Notes under the pieces: generated by a model
What the model saw: the letters and a program-made list of their open reading frames with translations, nothing else
The model's database searches: none
What the model was told of the DNA's origin: nothing
Program-made: the position numbers and the translations under genes
In this document: piece after piece, positions 27,736-36,617 of the stretch
Numbering within the stretch: position 1 is the stretch's first letter
Layout: each line of letters begins with the position of its first letter
NCBI GenBank assembly: GCA_009995425.1
Contig: JAACPN010000011.1
Coordinates: forward strand, 1-43,880
Source: Legionella sp.
GTDB taxonomy: Bacteria > Pseudomonadota > Gammaproteobacteria > Legionellales > Legionellaceae
Direction: 5' to 3'
DNA: 43,880 nucleotides

Positions 27736-28095
27736 ATGCCAAGAGTAAAACGCGGTGTGACAGCAAAAGCACGTCACAAAAAAGTCTTAGATCAAGCCAA
27801 AGGTTATTACGGTGCACGTAGTCGTGTTTATCGTGTAGCTAAACAAGCGGTGATTAAAGCCGGCCAATATGCGTATCGTGATCGTCGTCAGAAAAAACGA
27901 CAATTCCGTGCATTATGGATCACACGTATTAATGCCGAAGCTCGTGTAAGCGGCCTTTCATACAGCCGTTTAATTGACGGTTTGAAAAAAGCTGAAATTG
28001 AGCTGGATCGTAAAGTACTGGCTGATATGGCGGTTCGCGACAAACAAGCATTTGCAGCGATTGCACAACAAGCCAAAGAAGCGCTGGGTTTATAA
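27736..28095 (+). CDS. rplT: 50S ribosomal protein L20
   Basis: A 119-residue basic protein needed for early 50S assembly and an autoregulator of this operon in E. coli. [40 protein letters not shown] and [14 protein letters not shown] are L20 blocks. It is intact and of normal length. Confidence 0.98.
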   Translation: MPRVKRGVTAKARHKKVLDQAKGYYGARSRVYRVAKQAVIKAGQYAYRDRRQKKRQFRALWITRINAEARVSGLSYSRLIDGLKKAEIELDRKVLADMAVRDKQAFAAIAQQAKEALGL

Positions 28096-28120
28096 GTTAA
28101 TCCCAATGTTTCGTGAGGGG

Positions 28121-28159
28121 GGGGCCATTTTGCCATGCGCAAGGACTGGCCCCTTTTTT
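28121..28159 (+). terminator. Terminator/attenuator between rplT and pheS
   Basis: GGGGCCA (28121-28127) pairs with TGGCCCC (28147-28153) and is followed by six T (28154-28159), 12 nt before the pheS start. An eight-G run (28117-28124) overlaps the left arm. The position matches the E. coli pheST attenuator. A small frame (28106-28180, 24 codons) runs through it with Phe at 2, 17 and 18, but its Phe codons partly fall in the T tract, so a pheM-type leader is not established. Confidence 0.7.
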
Positions 28160-28170
28160 GTTTCTGACGC

Positions 28171-29208
28171 ATGGACCTAATTCACATGCTTGATAAAATT
28201 AATGTATTACAACAAGACGCCTTGCAAGCCATTGCAGAGGCTCCTACGCTTGATGCGCTCGACGCGGTTCGTGTTGATTTTCTTGGAAAGAAAGGCAAAC
28301 TCACGGATATTCTAAAAGGTGTGTCGTCGCTTCCCGTTGCAGAAAAACCACACGTTGGACAAGCGGTGAATCAAGCCAAACGTGCGATTCAAGCGGTTTT
28401 AGATGAAAAACACGAGCAGCTCAAAGATAAGCTATTGCAGGAAAAACTTGTCAGCGAGCAATTGGACGTTACCTTGCCGGGTCGGCAGCGTGCGTGCGGT
28501 AGTATGCACCCTGTCACCCAAGTGCGCGACCGTATCATCGATTATTTTAGCCAGCTTGGCTTTGATGTAGTGGATGGCCCTGAAATCGAAACAGAAGCCT
28601 ATAATTTTGAAGCGCTTAATATTCCTTCACATCATCCCGCACGTGCCATGCATGACACGTTTTATTTTGGTGATGGAACGTTGTTACGCACCCATACATC
28701 ACCGGTTCAAATTCGAGCGATGCAAGCAGCCGATGCTGCGCCACCGTTTCGTTTGATTGCACCGGGGCGTGTGTATCGTCGAGATTCTGACGTCACGCAT
28801 ACCCCCATGTTTCATCAGGTCGAAGGTTTGTTTATTGGTCAAGATGTGACGTTAGCCGGCTTAAAAGGTGTGTTGCAAGATTTTTTCACGTTCTTTTTTG
28901 AAGGGCCTTGTAATGTACGTTTTCGACCCTCTTATTTTCCATTCACCGAACCCTCCGCTGAAGTTGATGTGAGTTGCACGGCATGTCAAGGCCAAGGTTG
29001 CAGAGCGTGTGGCTTGACCGGCTGGCTCGAGGTTTTGGGGTGTGGCATGGTTCATCCGCATGTTTTAAAATCGGTAGGATTATCGCCAGAAACACACCAA
29101 GGTTGGGCGTTTGGTATGGGCATTGATCGCTTAGCGATGTTGTATTTTGGCATCACTGATTTACGTATGATGTTCGAGAATGATCTGAATTTTTTAAACC
29201 AGTTTTAA
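28171..29208 (+). CDS. pheS: Phenylalanyl-tRNA synthetase alpha subunit
   Basis: A 345-residue catalytic subunit (E. coli 327). An N-terminal coiled coil has [15 protein letters not shown]; motif 2 and 3 regions include [34 protein letters not shown], and the C-terminal [15 protein letters not shown] Cys cluster ([14 protein letters not shown], about 267-280) looks like a zinc-binding insert, seen in some PheS proteins. ATGs at 28171 and 28186 are both possible starts; neither has a clear ribosome site. Confidence 0.97.
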   Translation: MDLIHMLDKINVLQQDALQAIAEAPTLDALDAVRVDFLGKKGKLTDILKGVSSLPVAEKPHVGQAVNQAKRAIQAVLDEKHEQLKDKLLQEKLVSEQLDVTLPGRQRACGSMHPVTQVRDRIIDYFSQLGFDVVDGPEIETEAYNFEALNIPSHHPARAMHDTFYFGDGTLLRTHTSPVQIRAMQAADAAPPFRLIAPGRVYRRDSDVTHTPMFHQVEGLFIGQDVTLAGLKGVLQDFFTFFFEGPCNVRFRPSYFPFTEPSAEVDVSCTACQGQGCRACGLTGWLEVLGCGMVHPHVLKSVGLSPETHQGWAFGMGIDRLAMLYFGITDLRMMFENDLNFLNQF

Positions 29209-29224
29209 GTTTTAGGATACTCCA

Positions 29225-31609
29225 ATGAAAGTGAGCGAATCCTGGCTACGTGAGTGGGTGAATACCCCCGTCGCGGGAGCTGAATTAGCAGCGCAGTTAA
29301 CCATGGCTGGACTTGAAGTCGATGAAATAAGTCCCGCTTCAGGTGATTTTAAGCAGGTTGTGGTGGGTTTTGTGCGTACAGCACGCCCTCACCCCGAGGC
29401 AAATAAACTGACTATCTGTGAAGTGGATGCAGGATTTGATGCGCCGCTTCAAATTGTATGCGGAGCTTCTAACGTTCGGGCTAATCTCAAAGTCGCTTTG
29501 GCGATTCCAGGCGCGTCTTTGCCTGGCGGGATGTCCATTCAAAAAACCGAACTACGGGGTGAGCTTTCAGAAGGGATGATTTGCTCTTCGGTTGAGTTAG
29601 GGCTTGAGGCCACGTCAGACGGCATATTAGAGCTTCCTGATGATGCGCCGGTAGGCCAAGCCATCGAGCACTACTTAAAATTAAACGATCAGATTTTAAC
29701 CGTTGAGCTAACACCGAATCGTGCGGATTGCTTTAGTATGCGCGGTATTGCGCGCGAAGTTGCCGCACTCAATCAATGCGCTTTAAACACGCCCGAAGTT
29801 GCCGTACAAAACTCAAGTATTGATGATGTATGTTCGGTTATAATTCACGCAGAAGATGCGTGCCCTGGTTATGCTGTGCGTCTGATTCGCGGGGTAGACC
29901 GCACTGCGGTCACGCCACTTTGGATGAAGGAACGTCTACGTCGCGCCGGCATTCGCTCGCTGAATCCTGTGGTTGATGTAACACAATACGTTATGCTTGA
30001 ATTCGGTCAACCCATGCATGCGTTTGATGCACAAAAAATTTCAGGTCACGTGCAGGTTCGTATGAGCCAAGCTGGCGAAAAACTTACGCTGTTAGATGGT
30101 CAAGAAATTACACTGGAAGCCGGTGTATTATTGATTGCTGATGAGCATAAGCCCTTGGCGATGGCCGGTATTATGGGGGGCTCCGATAGCGCCGTTAACG
30201 GCGATACCACCGATATCTTATTGGAAAGCGCTTATTTTACGCCCGAGCTGATTGCAGGCGTTGCCCGAACCTACGGTTTGTGCACCGATGCGTCTCAGCG
30301 CTTTGAACGTGGTGTTGATCCAGCGTTGCATCCGCTCATGCTTGAGCGTGCAACAGCATTATTGTTAGATATATCAGGCGGTAACGCCGGGCCTGTGACC
30401 TGGGTGCATACTAAAAATTATCTACCGACAGTCACCATTGCCTTTAACCCAGCACGGGTTCAAAGCTTAACGGGCTTGGTTGTGTCTAAGGCACGCATGC
30501 AAAGCATGCTGGAAGCGTTGGGGATGACCGTTGATGCACCAGAAGACGCGCAATGGCACGTCAGCGTACCCTCGTATCGGTTTGATTTGCGTTTAGATGT
30601 TGATTTAGTTGAAGAAATCGCACGTTTGCATGGATATGGTAATCTTCGGCCGGAGCCGACCGTTGGGGCACTTCAAGCAGGAACAATCAGCCCGTTTCAT
30701 CGTCAAAGCCGGGCCGTTTCACGAGTGCTTTGCGCGCGTGGTTATCATGAGGTGATTACGTATAGCTTTGTTGACCCAGCTGTTCAAGAAGTGTTTTATC
30801 CGGATGTGGCCACTAAAACATTGGTTAATCCACTGTCGTCTGAGCTTGCAAGCATGCGTGTTGGCCTGTGGCCTGGCTTAATTTCGGCGTTATTACGCAA
30901 TGCGTCACGCCAACAGGGCGCGATGAAATGCTTCGAAACCGGGGTTGTGTTTGATATGCAAGGTGAGCAGCTTAAAGAGCGTGCGATGCTTGCAGGATTG
31001 ATGACCGGCGAGACAGGTTCGCTCAACTGGTCTGAGCCTACACGTGTGTATGATTTTTATGATCTGAAAGGTACCGTTGAGGCGTTATTTGCTGATATCA
31101 CAGGAGCTGGAAAACTTACGTTTTCTCCTGAAGCTTTGAGCGCATTACATCCTGGAAAATCGGCACGCATCATGCTTGGCGAGCGTGCCGTTGGTTGGAT
31201 GGGTGCCTTGCATCCGGCACTGGCCGAAGTGTTTGGTCTAGATACCGAAGTGTTGTTGTTTGAAATCAAACTGGATGCATTTGAAGCCACACAAACACCC
31301 TTGTATCGCGCGATTTCAAAATATCCGCAGGTGCAACGTGATTTATCTTTATTAGTGGACCAAACCATATCGGCGTCGCAAATTGAAACCGTGGTTCGCA
31401 GAAAGAGCGCTGAATTATTAAAAGCGTTTCATGTGTTTGATCACTACACCGGCACGTCGATTCCTGAAAATAAAAAAAGCTTAGGCATTGCGTTAATTCT
31501 TCAAGATGAACATCGAACCTTGACTGAGCAAGATATCACACCACTGATGGAAAACGTGATGGCGGCACTTGAAAGCGAGCTAGGCATTCATGTGCGGGAC
31601 GGTGTGTGA
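29225..31609 (+). CDS. pheT: Phenylalanyl-tRNA synthetase beta subunit
   Basis: A 794-residue subunit (E. coli 795). It begins with the B1 region MKVSESWLREWVNTPVAG, a tRNA-binding EMAP-like region with VVGFVRTARPHPEANKLTIC, the B3/B4 editing region, the B5 helix-turn-helix area with DLVEEIARLHGYGNL, and a C-terminal ferredoxin-fold anticodon domain with YPQVQRDLSLLV. It lies 16 nt after pheS. In many gammaproteobacteria ihfA follows; here a ferredoxin gene overlaps the stop by one base. Confidence 0.98.
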   Translation: MKVSESWLREWVNTPVAGAELAAQLTMAGLEVDEISPASGDFKQVVVGFVRTARPHPEANKLTICEVDAGFDAPLQIVCGASNVRANLKVALAIPGASLPGGMSIQKTELRGELSEGMICSSVELGLEATSDGILELPDDAPVGQAIEHYLKLNDQILTVELTPNRADCFSMRGIAREVAALNQCALNTPEVAVQNSSIDDVCSVIIHAEDACPGYAVRLIRGVDRTAVTPLWMKERLRRAGIRSLNPVVDVTQYVMLEFGQPMHAFDAQKISGHVQVRMSQAGEKLTLLDGQEITLEAGVLLIADEHKPLAMAGIMGGSDSAVNGDTTDILLESAYFTPELIAGVARTYGLCTDASQRFERGVDPALHPLMLERATALLLDISGGNAGPVTWVHTKNYLPTVTIAFNPARVQSLTGLVVSKARMQSMLEALGMTVDAPEDAQWHVSVPSYRFDLRLDVDLVEEIARLHGYGNLRPEPTVGALQAGTISPFHRQSRAVSRVLCARGYHEVITYSFVDPAVQEVFYPDVATKTLVNPLSSELASMRVGLWPGLISALLRNASRQQGAMKCFETGVVFDMQGEQLKERAMLAGLMTGETGSLNWSEPTRVYDFYDLKGTVEALFADITGAGKLTFSPEALSALHPGKSARIMLGERAVGWMGALHPALAEVFGLDTEVLLFEIKLDAFEATQTPLYRAISKYPQVQRDLSLLVDQTISASQIETVVRRKSAELLKAFHVFDHYTGTSIPENKKSLGIALILQDEHRTLTEQDITPLMENVMAALESELGIHVRDGV

Positions 31610-31944
31610 TGACAACGCCATTTTATACGCATCATGTTTTTATCTGTGCTAATCAAAAGGCTCCCGGAAAAGTTTGCTGTGCAAACACCGGTGGCGAGCC
31701 GTTTTTTGAGTACATGAAGTCGCGTTTGGCTGCATTGGATATGCATGGTCCGGGCAAAGTTCGTATAACACAGTCAGGTTGCTTGGGTCGCTGTAAACTC
31801 GGCCCGGGTCTTGTGATCTATCCTGATAATGTGTGGTATCGCTACGCTTCAGAGGCTGATATTGATGAAATTATTCAAACACATTTAATCGATGGTCATG
31901 TTGTTGAACGTTTGTTGATGGAGCGTTCACCTGATGCTGCTTAG
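31609..31944 (+). CDS. Thioredoxin-like [2Fe-2S] ferredoxin
   Basis: A 111-residue protein of the COG3411-type (2Fe-2S) thioredoxin-like ferredoxin family. The cluster ligands are one Cys near FICANQKAPGKVCCAN (about residues 12-27) and the pair in SGCLGRCKLGPG. The family carries electrons; its partner here is unknown. The ATG shares a base with the pheT stop (TGATG), so it is coupled to pheT, which is unusual. A GTG one codon earlier (31606) is possible. Confidence 0.85.
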   Translation: MTTPFYTHHVFICANQKAPGKVCCANTGGEPFFEYMKSRLAALDMHGPGKVRITQSGCLGRCKLGPGLVIYPDNVWYRYASEADIDEIIQTHLIDGHVVERLLMERSPDAA

Positions 31945-32485
31945 AAACTATTTGAACGTTTATGCATGGGCTTTGATGCTTGCCTATTTGGCTACAATAT
32001 TTGCTATGAATCATCATGCTACGGGTTTTGCTTGGCAGGAAGCGGTGTTTGTTTTGCCCATTATATTTGGCATGATTTTTTTTTCTTCACGAAGAGTGTC
32101 AAATAAACTACAAAGCCATGAGCACGATATATTTATCATCAGCTATAGCTTTGTTCTTGCTGCGTTAGTTTCTATCATCACGCAATACGATAATAGCGAT
32201 ATTAGGGGCTGGTGGGGAATAGCTCTGTATTTTTATACGTTCATAGGTATTTTATTTGCTTTGTATTTTGCCTATTTTAATCAGCTCAAGCGTGGTCATC
32301 AGGTGTATACCCATCTGTTTGCTGTCTTGATTCTTGTTGTTTTTGCTTTACCGAATCTATGGCCTCGATATATTACGCTGAAATATTTGGGACGTGTTGA
32401 ATTTTATTGGTTTTCTCTCGCATTGATAGGCCTGTTACACGTTGCTTTCTTTGGGCTTAATAAATACTACAAAAAAATTTTTTGA
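31934..32485 (+). CDS. Six-helix membrane protein of unknown function
   Basis: A 183-residue protein with hydrophobic helices at about 9-26, 35-52, 66-84, 94-116, 125-143 and 157-175, and short basic loops (RR at 53-54, KR near 119). I do not recognise a family. It overlaps the ferredoxin gene by 11 bp, and its stop is 14 nt before the exported NlpC/P60-like protein start, so the three appear co-transcribed. Confidence 0.6.
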   Translation: MLLRNYLNVYAWALMLAYLATIFAMNHHATGFAWQEAVFVLPIIFGMIFFSSRRVSNKLQSHEHDIFIISYSFVLAALVSIITQYDNSDIRGWWGIALYFYTFIGILFALYFAYFNQLKRGHQVYTHLFAVLILVVFALPNLWPRYITLKYLGRVEFYWFSLALIGLLHVAFFGLNKYYKKIF

Positions 32486-32499
32486 AAAGAGTTCGTTTG

Positions 32500-34029
32500 A
32501 TGAAAAAGATGTACCTTGCAGGATTGATCGCTTTAGGCTCCATGGCAGGAAATGCCGAAAAACCTATTTATCCGGCTGAAATTATGGGAAGAGATCTCAT
32601 GACGCCAGGGCTCGGTTGGCTAGGACACGTGGGCGTGAGCACAGCGCCTGATGTTCATGAGGATGCGCATCATGTGATAGAAGTGTTAAGAGGCGAGACG
32701 CCCATTATTCAAACAAACAGTATTGCCAGTTTTAAATCAAAATCATCGTATTGGGGAAGTCGCTACGGTATTGCCGATCGCGGTGAGCATGCGTTAAGAA
32801 TCTTGCAGGAAGCTAATTTTCAAAAAGATCTTTTTTGTTCAACTTACACAGCAACACCCAATTATACGCCTGGTAGGGGCTATTATGATGATACAGGTCA
32901 TGCGATTCCTACATCGTGTGGTTATTTTCGATGCGATACCTTTGTCAATCATGTGTTTCATGCCGGTGGGTATTCACTACCGACGTATAATCCTCCAGGG
33001 CCCGATGTTGTTGTTTCTACTTTGCCGCGCTTAGTTTTTAAAGCCTTTCCTTATCTTAATAGCCAAGAAAATAGGTTGGATGCGGCTTCTGTAGATCAAA
33101 ATCAGGCGCATTTATCGCTTCAAGATCTTGATTTTACGTCGAGTGAAGCGTTCGTCTTGATGCCACTCGACCAATTTATTTCAGTCATCGATGCAGCCAC
33201 AAAAGATCAGCAACGCGCTCAGTATTTTTTAAGCTTGGCGCAAGATCAAGCGTTAGATGCTCAAAAGCGGCAGTATTTATTTGATGTTGTGGGGTTTGTT
33301 GGGGATTTATCAAACATTTCTGAATTAGTGAATACTTATCATGAAGAACAAAACGTCACGATTAAGCAGCAAATATTAGCAACACTTCAAAATATTCGAC
33401 AACGATTGCTTGAATCAGGCAATCATGACCTAGAAAAACATAAACTTCATCATTTTTATGCTTCTATCCTCGAGAGCAAATTATTGTCAAATGAGAGGGA
33501 AATGGCGCTTAGAGGCTATATTGCACTAAGTACTCACGAAGAAATATTATCTAATCAATTCAAGCTGAATAATTCGAGACTGTATGCTGATATGCATCCA
33601 AGAATAGCACTCGGGCTAAAGTTGGAGCTTTTGCATAAAACCTCTGATTTGGAAGATGTTTTGATTCCAGATATTCTTCATTTTTTAAGCTTGCAAGATG
33701 ATGTTGAGTTGGAAGAAGTCTTCCATGTTTATTTAGTGAATCGCTTTATGCGCGCAGGGCTCAATAGCTTTAAGCCTAGCTCAAAAATACAGATAAAAAA
33801 TCACTTAAACTCAATCAAGCATCAATATCTTCCAGATTTTGCTAAGAAAACGGCTGATAACATGTCGTTTGTAAGCCGTCGCGTATGGTTAGAAGCCTTT
33901 GCTTTGGCTGGGGCTCGGTCCATGGATGAAGCTAAAGCAGAAATACTTAGCGTGCTTGGTTCGATGGACGCATCCTACCATGAACATTATACACGTGGCT
34001 TATCAAAAGCACTTATGAGTACGACATAA
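32500..34029 (+). CDS. Exported permuted NlpC/P60-like (papain-fold) protein with helical C-terminal domain
   Basis: A 509-residue protein from the ATG at 32500 (AAAGAG site 9 nt upstream). A signal peptide (about 1-20) is followed by MTPGLGWLGHVGV with His43, IQTNSIASFKSKS, SSYWGSRYGI and CGYFRCDTFVNHVF with Cys145. The His precedes the Cys, the order of the permuted NlpC/P60 (YiiX/YebB, LRAT-like) superfamily. The rest (about 220-509) is helix-rich and may be an armadillo/HEAT-like superhelix. Members act as amidases, peptidases or acyltransferases; the substrate is unknown. It could be periplasmic or a secreted effector. Confidence 0.65.
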   Translation: MKKMYLAGLIALGSMAGNAEKPIYPAEIMGRDLMTPGLGWLGHVGVSTAPDVHEDAHHVIEVLRGETPIIQTNSIASFKSKSSYWGSRYGIADRGEHALRILQEANFQKDLFCSTYTATPNYTPGRGYYDDTGHAIPTSCGYFRCDTFVNHVFHAGGYSLPTYNPPGPDVVVSTLPRLVFKAFPYLNSQENRLDAASVDQNQAHLSLQDLDFTSSEAFVLMPLDQFISVIDAATKDQQRAQYFLSLAQDQALDAQKRQYLFDVVGFVGDLSNISELVNTYHEEQNVTIKQQILATLQNIRQRLLESGNHDLEKHKLHHFYASILESKLLSNEREMALRGYIALSTHEEILSNQFKLNNSRLYADMHPRIALGLKLELLHKTSDLEDVLIPDILHFLSLQDDVELEEVFHVYLVNRFMRAGLNSFKPSSKIQIKNHLNSIKHQYLPDFAKKTADNMSFVSRRVWLEAFALAGARSMDEAKAEILSVLGSMDASYHEHYTRGLSKALMSTT

Positions 34030-34031
34030 AA

Positions 34032-34065
34032 TCTAAAGGCAATAAGCTCAATTATCGCCTTTAGA
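34032..34065. terminator. Bidirectional hairpin between convergent genes
   Basis: TCTAAAGGC (34032-34040) pairs with GCCTTTAGA (34057-34065), with an inner ATAA/TTAT pair closing a small loop. It lies between the NlpC/P60-like gene end (34029) and the convergent hsp20 end (34081). The T tail is weak, so the terminator call is moderate. Confidence 0.5.
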
Positions 34066-34080
34066 ACCGTAAGTTTCACG

Positions 34081-34524
34081 TTACTTGCTGTTAACGTTAA
34101 CCTCGATGCGCTGAGGTTTTGCTGATACTTTTTTGGGTATGATAACTTCAAGTACGCCGTGATTGAAATGAGCAGAAATTTCACTGCTGCTCGCACTATC
34201 CGGTAATTTAAACTGTCGATTAAAACGACCATGCTCGCGTTCAATGCGCGCAAAACCTTCTTTGCTTTCTTTGGATTCGTGTACTCTTTCACCTGAGATG
34301 CTTAAAAGATTATTTTCAATCGAAACATGGATGTCTTCTGGTTTGACGCCAGGAATATCGGCATAGACAACATAGCGCGTATCTTCCTCTTTTAAGTCAA
34401 CCAGAGGCCTCCAGGCGCATGTATCCAGAGGTGCTTGGTCATGACCACTGTTTTCTAAAAAATTATCGAAAAAAGCGTCCAACTCACGTGAAAAGCTTAC
34501 AGGTCTACGTGTTATAAGATTCAT
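34081..34524 (-). CDS. Hsp20 small heat-shock protein
   Basis: A 147-residue alpha-crystallin-domain chaperone. WRPLVDLKEEDTRYVVYADI starts the domain, then GVKPEDIHVSIENNLLSISGE, REHGRFNRQFKLPD and the diagnostic GVLEVIIPKK. The tail has the I-x-V anchoring motif (IEV). The ribosome site AAGGAGG is strong and 7 nt before the ATG. It holds unfolded proteins under stress. No sigma-32 promoter is evident. Confidence 0.95.
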   Translation of the reverse strand: MNLITRRPVSFSRELDAFFDNFLENSGHDQAPLDTCAWRPLVDLKEEDTRYVVYADIPGVKPEDIHVSIENNLLSISGERVHESKESKEGFARIEREHGRFNRQFKLPDSASSSEISAHFNHGVLEVIIPKKVSAKPQRIEVNVNSK

Positions 34525-34625
34525 GTGTTTCCTCCTTGTTGAAAGATGATTAGGTTCAATAACATAGATAAGGTGCTTTGAAAAAAAAACAAGAAGATGA
34601 AGAAAAATTATTTGCAGGCTAAAAG

Positions 34626-34700
34626 AACATTAAGGGTCAAATCTCTTTATAATGCTATAAAACAATCTATTTTATATGGCATTATAAAGAGATTTGACCC
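34626..34700. repeat. Hairpin repeat, copy 1
   Basis: The core 34634-34700 is a 67-nt palindrome. Arms of 22 nt (34634-34655 and 34679-34700, starting GGGTCAAATC and ending GATTTGACCC) pair perfectly. Inner arms TATAAAA/TTTTATA enclose the loop CAATCTA. With AACATTAA on the left, copy 2 at 36532-36606 matches except for a few bases. It lies between hsp20 and the 588-residue orphan. Confidence 0.95.
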
Positions 34701-34764
34701 CTATTCTATTTAATTGCCATATATGTTAATATGTGCGCATGATAAACAAATTTGGAGCACTAAC

Positions 34765-36531
34765 ATGCCTCGACGAATTGCCGTCTTAACATCCTATATG
34801 CACCAACGTGGTGGAGACATCGTGTCAGCAATGAGTTTTATTAAATCGGTTTTAGCAACGGATCCAGCTGCCCAATTTGAATGGGTGGTCAAGCGTGATA
34901 TTAGTAGTTTTAATCGCGATCTTGAGGCATTTAAAGCGACCGAATTAGGTGCCTTTAGCAATCAGGTTTATTTAACATGTATTGACAGTAGCGATTATCA
35001 GAATTTTGATGTTAGGCCCTTTGGCGTTTTCAACAAATTAACAGAACAACAACTAAAACCGGACGAGCTCACCAGATTATCCGACACCAATTGGGGAGTG
35101 CAACCAAGATGGCTTGGTTGGCAAGACATCCATCAAAAAATAGAGACTAAGCAGACAGCCGACCGATTGCGTGCGTGCGACATGATTGCTATGGTTGCGA
35201 ATCCGCACCGGATGGTGAAGGCTGACCATCAATTTTTACATAACCAATTTAAAAAACCGATTAAGTTAATTCCTGAATATGATTTATATCATACTAATTG
35301 TCAAACGTGGGGTTATCGTAATGCTGAGGTGATTCAAACAGGTCTTAATGGAGCAGGTGTGTATATCGATGAGACCATTACTGCAAGGAATGGATTGGAT
35401 GACTCAGCGCCTGAAGATGCTGCTTTTATAACGTATCTGATGGCGGATGATGTTGAGCAATACCGACAAAACAACCGCTTATATTATGGTTATTTCTTTG
35501 ATAACGAACAATTGTCACCGGCGAATTTCACGGTAAAAACAGCGTTCTACCTGAGCAATAGCATCATGTTGGCGATAGATAGTGGTGAGAAGTATAATAT
35601 TGATATTGTCATTCCAGGATTTAAATGCGACCAAGCATTGCAAGACATTTTCAAGCAGGTGTTGAGCGCTTTGCCTAAGCAATATAAAGACGCATTAAGC
35701 TCCATTTATTATGATACAAAGCAGCAAGATGGCACGTTTAACCGAGTCCAAATGCCGACGGATCAAAATGATGGCTTATATCAATTGCGTCTGATTAACC
35801 CTCGGCGATTAGAGCGAAAAACAGTGCAGTCGTTATTAAACGATTCGGAACCATGGGTCGGTCTAACGGGCGATGCTTCATGGATAGAGGGGCTCATGAA
35901 AGGAAAAATAGTTTGCTATCAGGTTGTGGTCTGGAAACAGTCTTTTTTTAATGCTTTTATACAGTATTTAACCAAAAAAATGCCACACGACAGCTATCTG
36001 TTGAAGTTCTATCTTTTGCAAAAGTGTGATCGGATTAATTCTGAGCGTAATTTTGAGCAAATGCGCCTGCTTTATCGCAACCATCTTCCTGAGATGCGGG
36101 CTGATGCTCGTAAGCTCGCAGAATTTATTATTCAAGAGAAAAATCTCAGCATCACGATGAGTAAAGCGCTGGTTGAAAGCATAAAGGTAAGAAATCAATC
36201 AGCTCCAGGTCAGCAAACAAATATAGATATAGAGAGTATAGGTAGGGACTCAGGAGAGGCTGATGATTCAGCTTATCATTGGTATTTTGAAATGCTCAAT
36301 AGCCCTGCATTCAAAGAAGGAGGTGCTGCATTGATAGCGGCTGGGTTAATTGCTATTGCATTGAGCACATGCGTCCCAGGTGTTTTGGGAGCGGTTCTGT
36401 TGGCAGGTGGAGTTTGTGGGGTTGGTTTGGGGGCTACTGGATTAGGCGCATCATTATTATATGGTTTCTTTAAACCAGTCGAGCCCATTCATCTAGAGCA
36501 AAACGCGCCAAACATGAACCTTTTTTGCTAA
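34765..36531 (+). CDS. Orphan 588-residue protein with C-terminal membrane hairpin
   Basis: A protein of 588 residues from the ATG at 34765 (GGAGC site 6 nt upstream); an upstream in-frame ATG at 34714 lacks support. I do not recognise a family. It opens with PRRIAVLTSYMHQRGGDIVS, an alpha/beta start recalling GT-B glycosyltransferases, and has a Gly-rich GLTGDASWIEGLMKGKIV block late in the soluble part (about 370-390). The end holds two Gly/Ala-rich hydrophobic helices (about 519-569) with a short soluble tail. It is bracketed by copies of one hairpin repeat and stands alone. It is a candidate host-targeted or envelope protein; function is a guess. Confidence 0.65.
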   Translation: MPRRIAVLTSYMHQRGGDIVSAMSFIKSVLATDPAAQFEWVVKRDISSFNRDLEAFKATELGAFSNQVYLTCIDSSDYQNFDVRPFGVFNKLTEQQLKPDELTRLSDTNWGVQPRWLGWQDIHQKIETKQTADRLRACDMIAMVANPHRMVKADHQFLHNQFKKPIKLIPEYDLYHTNCQTWGYRNAEVIQTGLNGAGVYIDETITARNGLDDSAPEDAAFITYLMADDVEQYRQNNRLYYGYFFDNEQLSPANFTVKTAFYLSNSIMLAIDSGEKYNIDIVIPGFKCDQALQDIFKQVLSALPKQYKDALSSIYYDTKQQDGTFNRVQMPTDQNDGLYQLRLINPRRLERKTVQSLLNDSEPWVGLTGDASWIEGLMKGKIVCYQVVVWKQSFFNAFIQYLTKKMPHDSYLLKFYLLQKCDRINSERNFEQMRLLYRNHLPEMRADARKLAEFIIQEKNLSITMSKALVESIKVRNQSAPGQQTNIDIESIGRDSGEADDSAYHWYFEMLNSPAFKEGGAALIAAGLIAIALSTCVPGVLGAVLLAGGVCGVGLGATGLGASLLYGFFKPVEPIHLEQNAPNMNLFC

Positions 36532-36606
36532 AACATTAAGGGTCAAGTCTCTTTATTATGCTATAAAACAATCTATTTTATATGGCATTATAAAGAGACT
36601 TGACCC
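36532..36606. repeat. Hairpin repeat, copy 2
   Basis: The core 36540-36606 repeats copy 1. Left arm begins GGGTCAAGTC, right arm ends GACTTGACCC: the A-T pair of copy 1 is a G-C pair here, a compensatory change. One further base (T for A in the left arm) gives a mismatch. The inner TATAAAA/CAATCTA/TTTTATA is unchanged. It abuts the stop codon of the orphan gene and lies 11 nt from the priA end, so it may also act as a two-way terminator. Confidence 0.95.
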
Positions 36607-36617
36607 TATTTTTGGGT

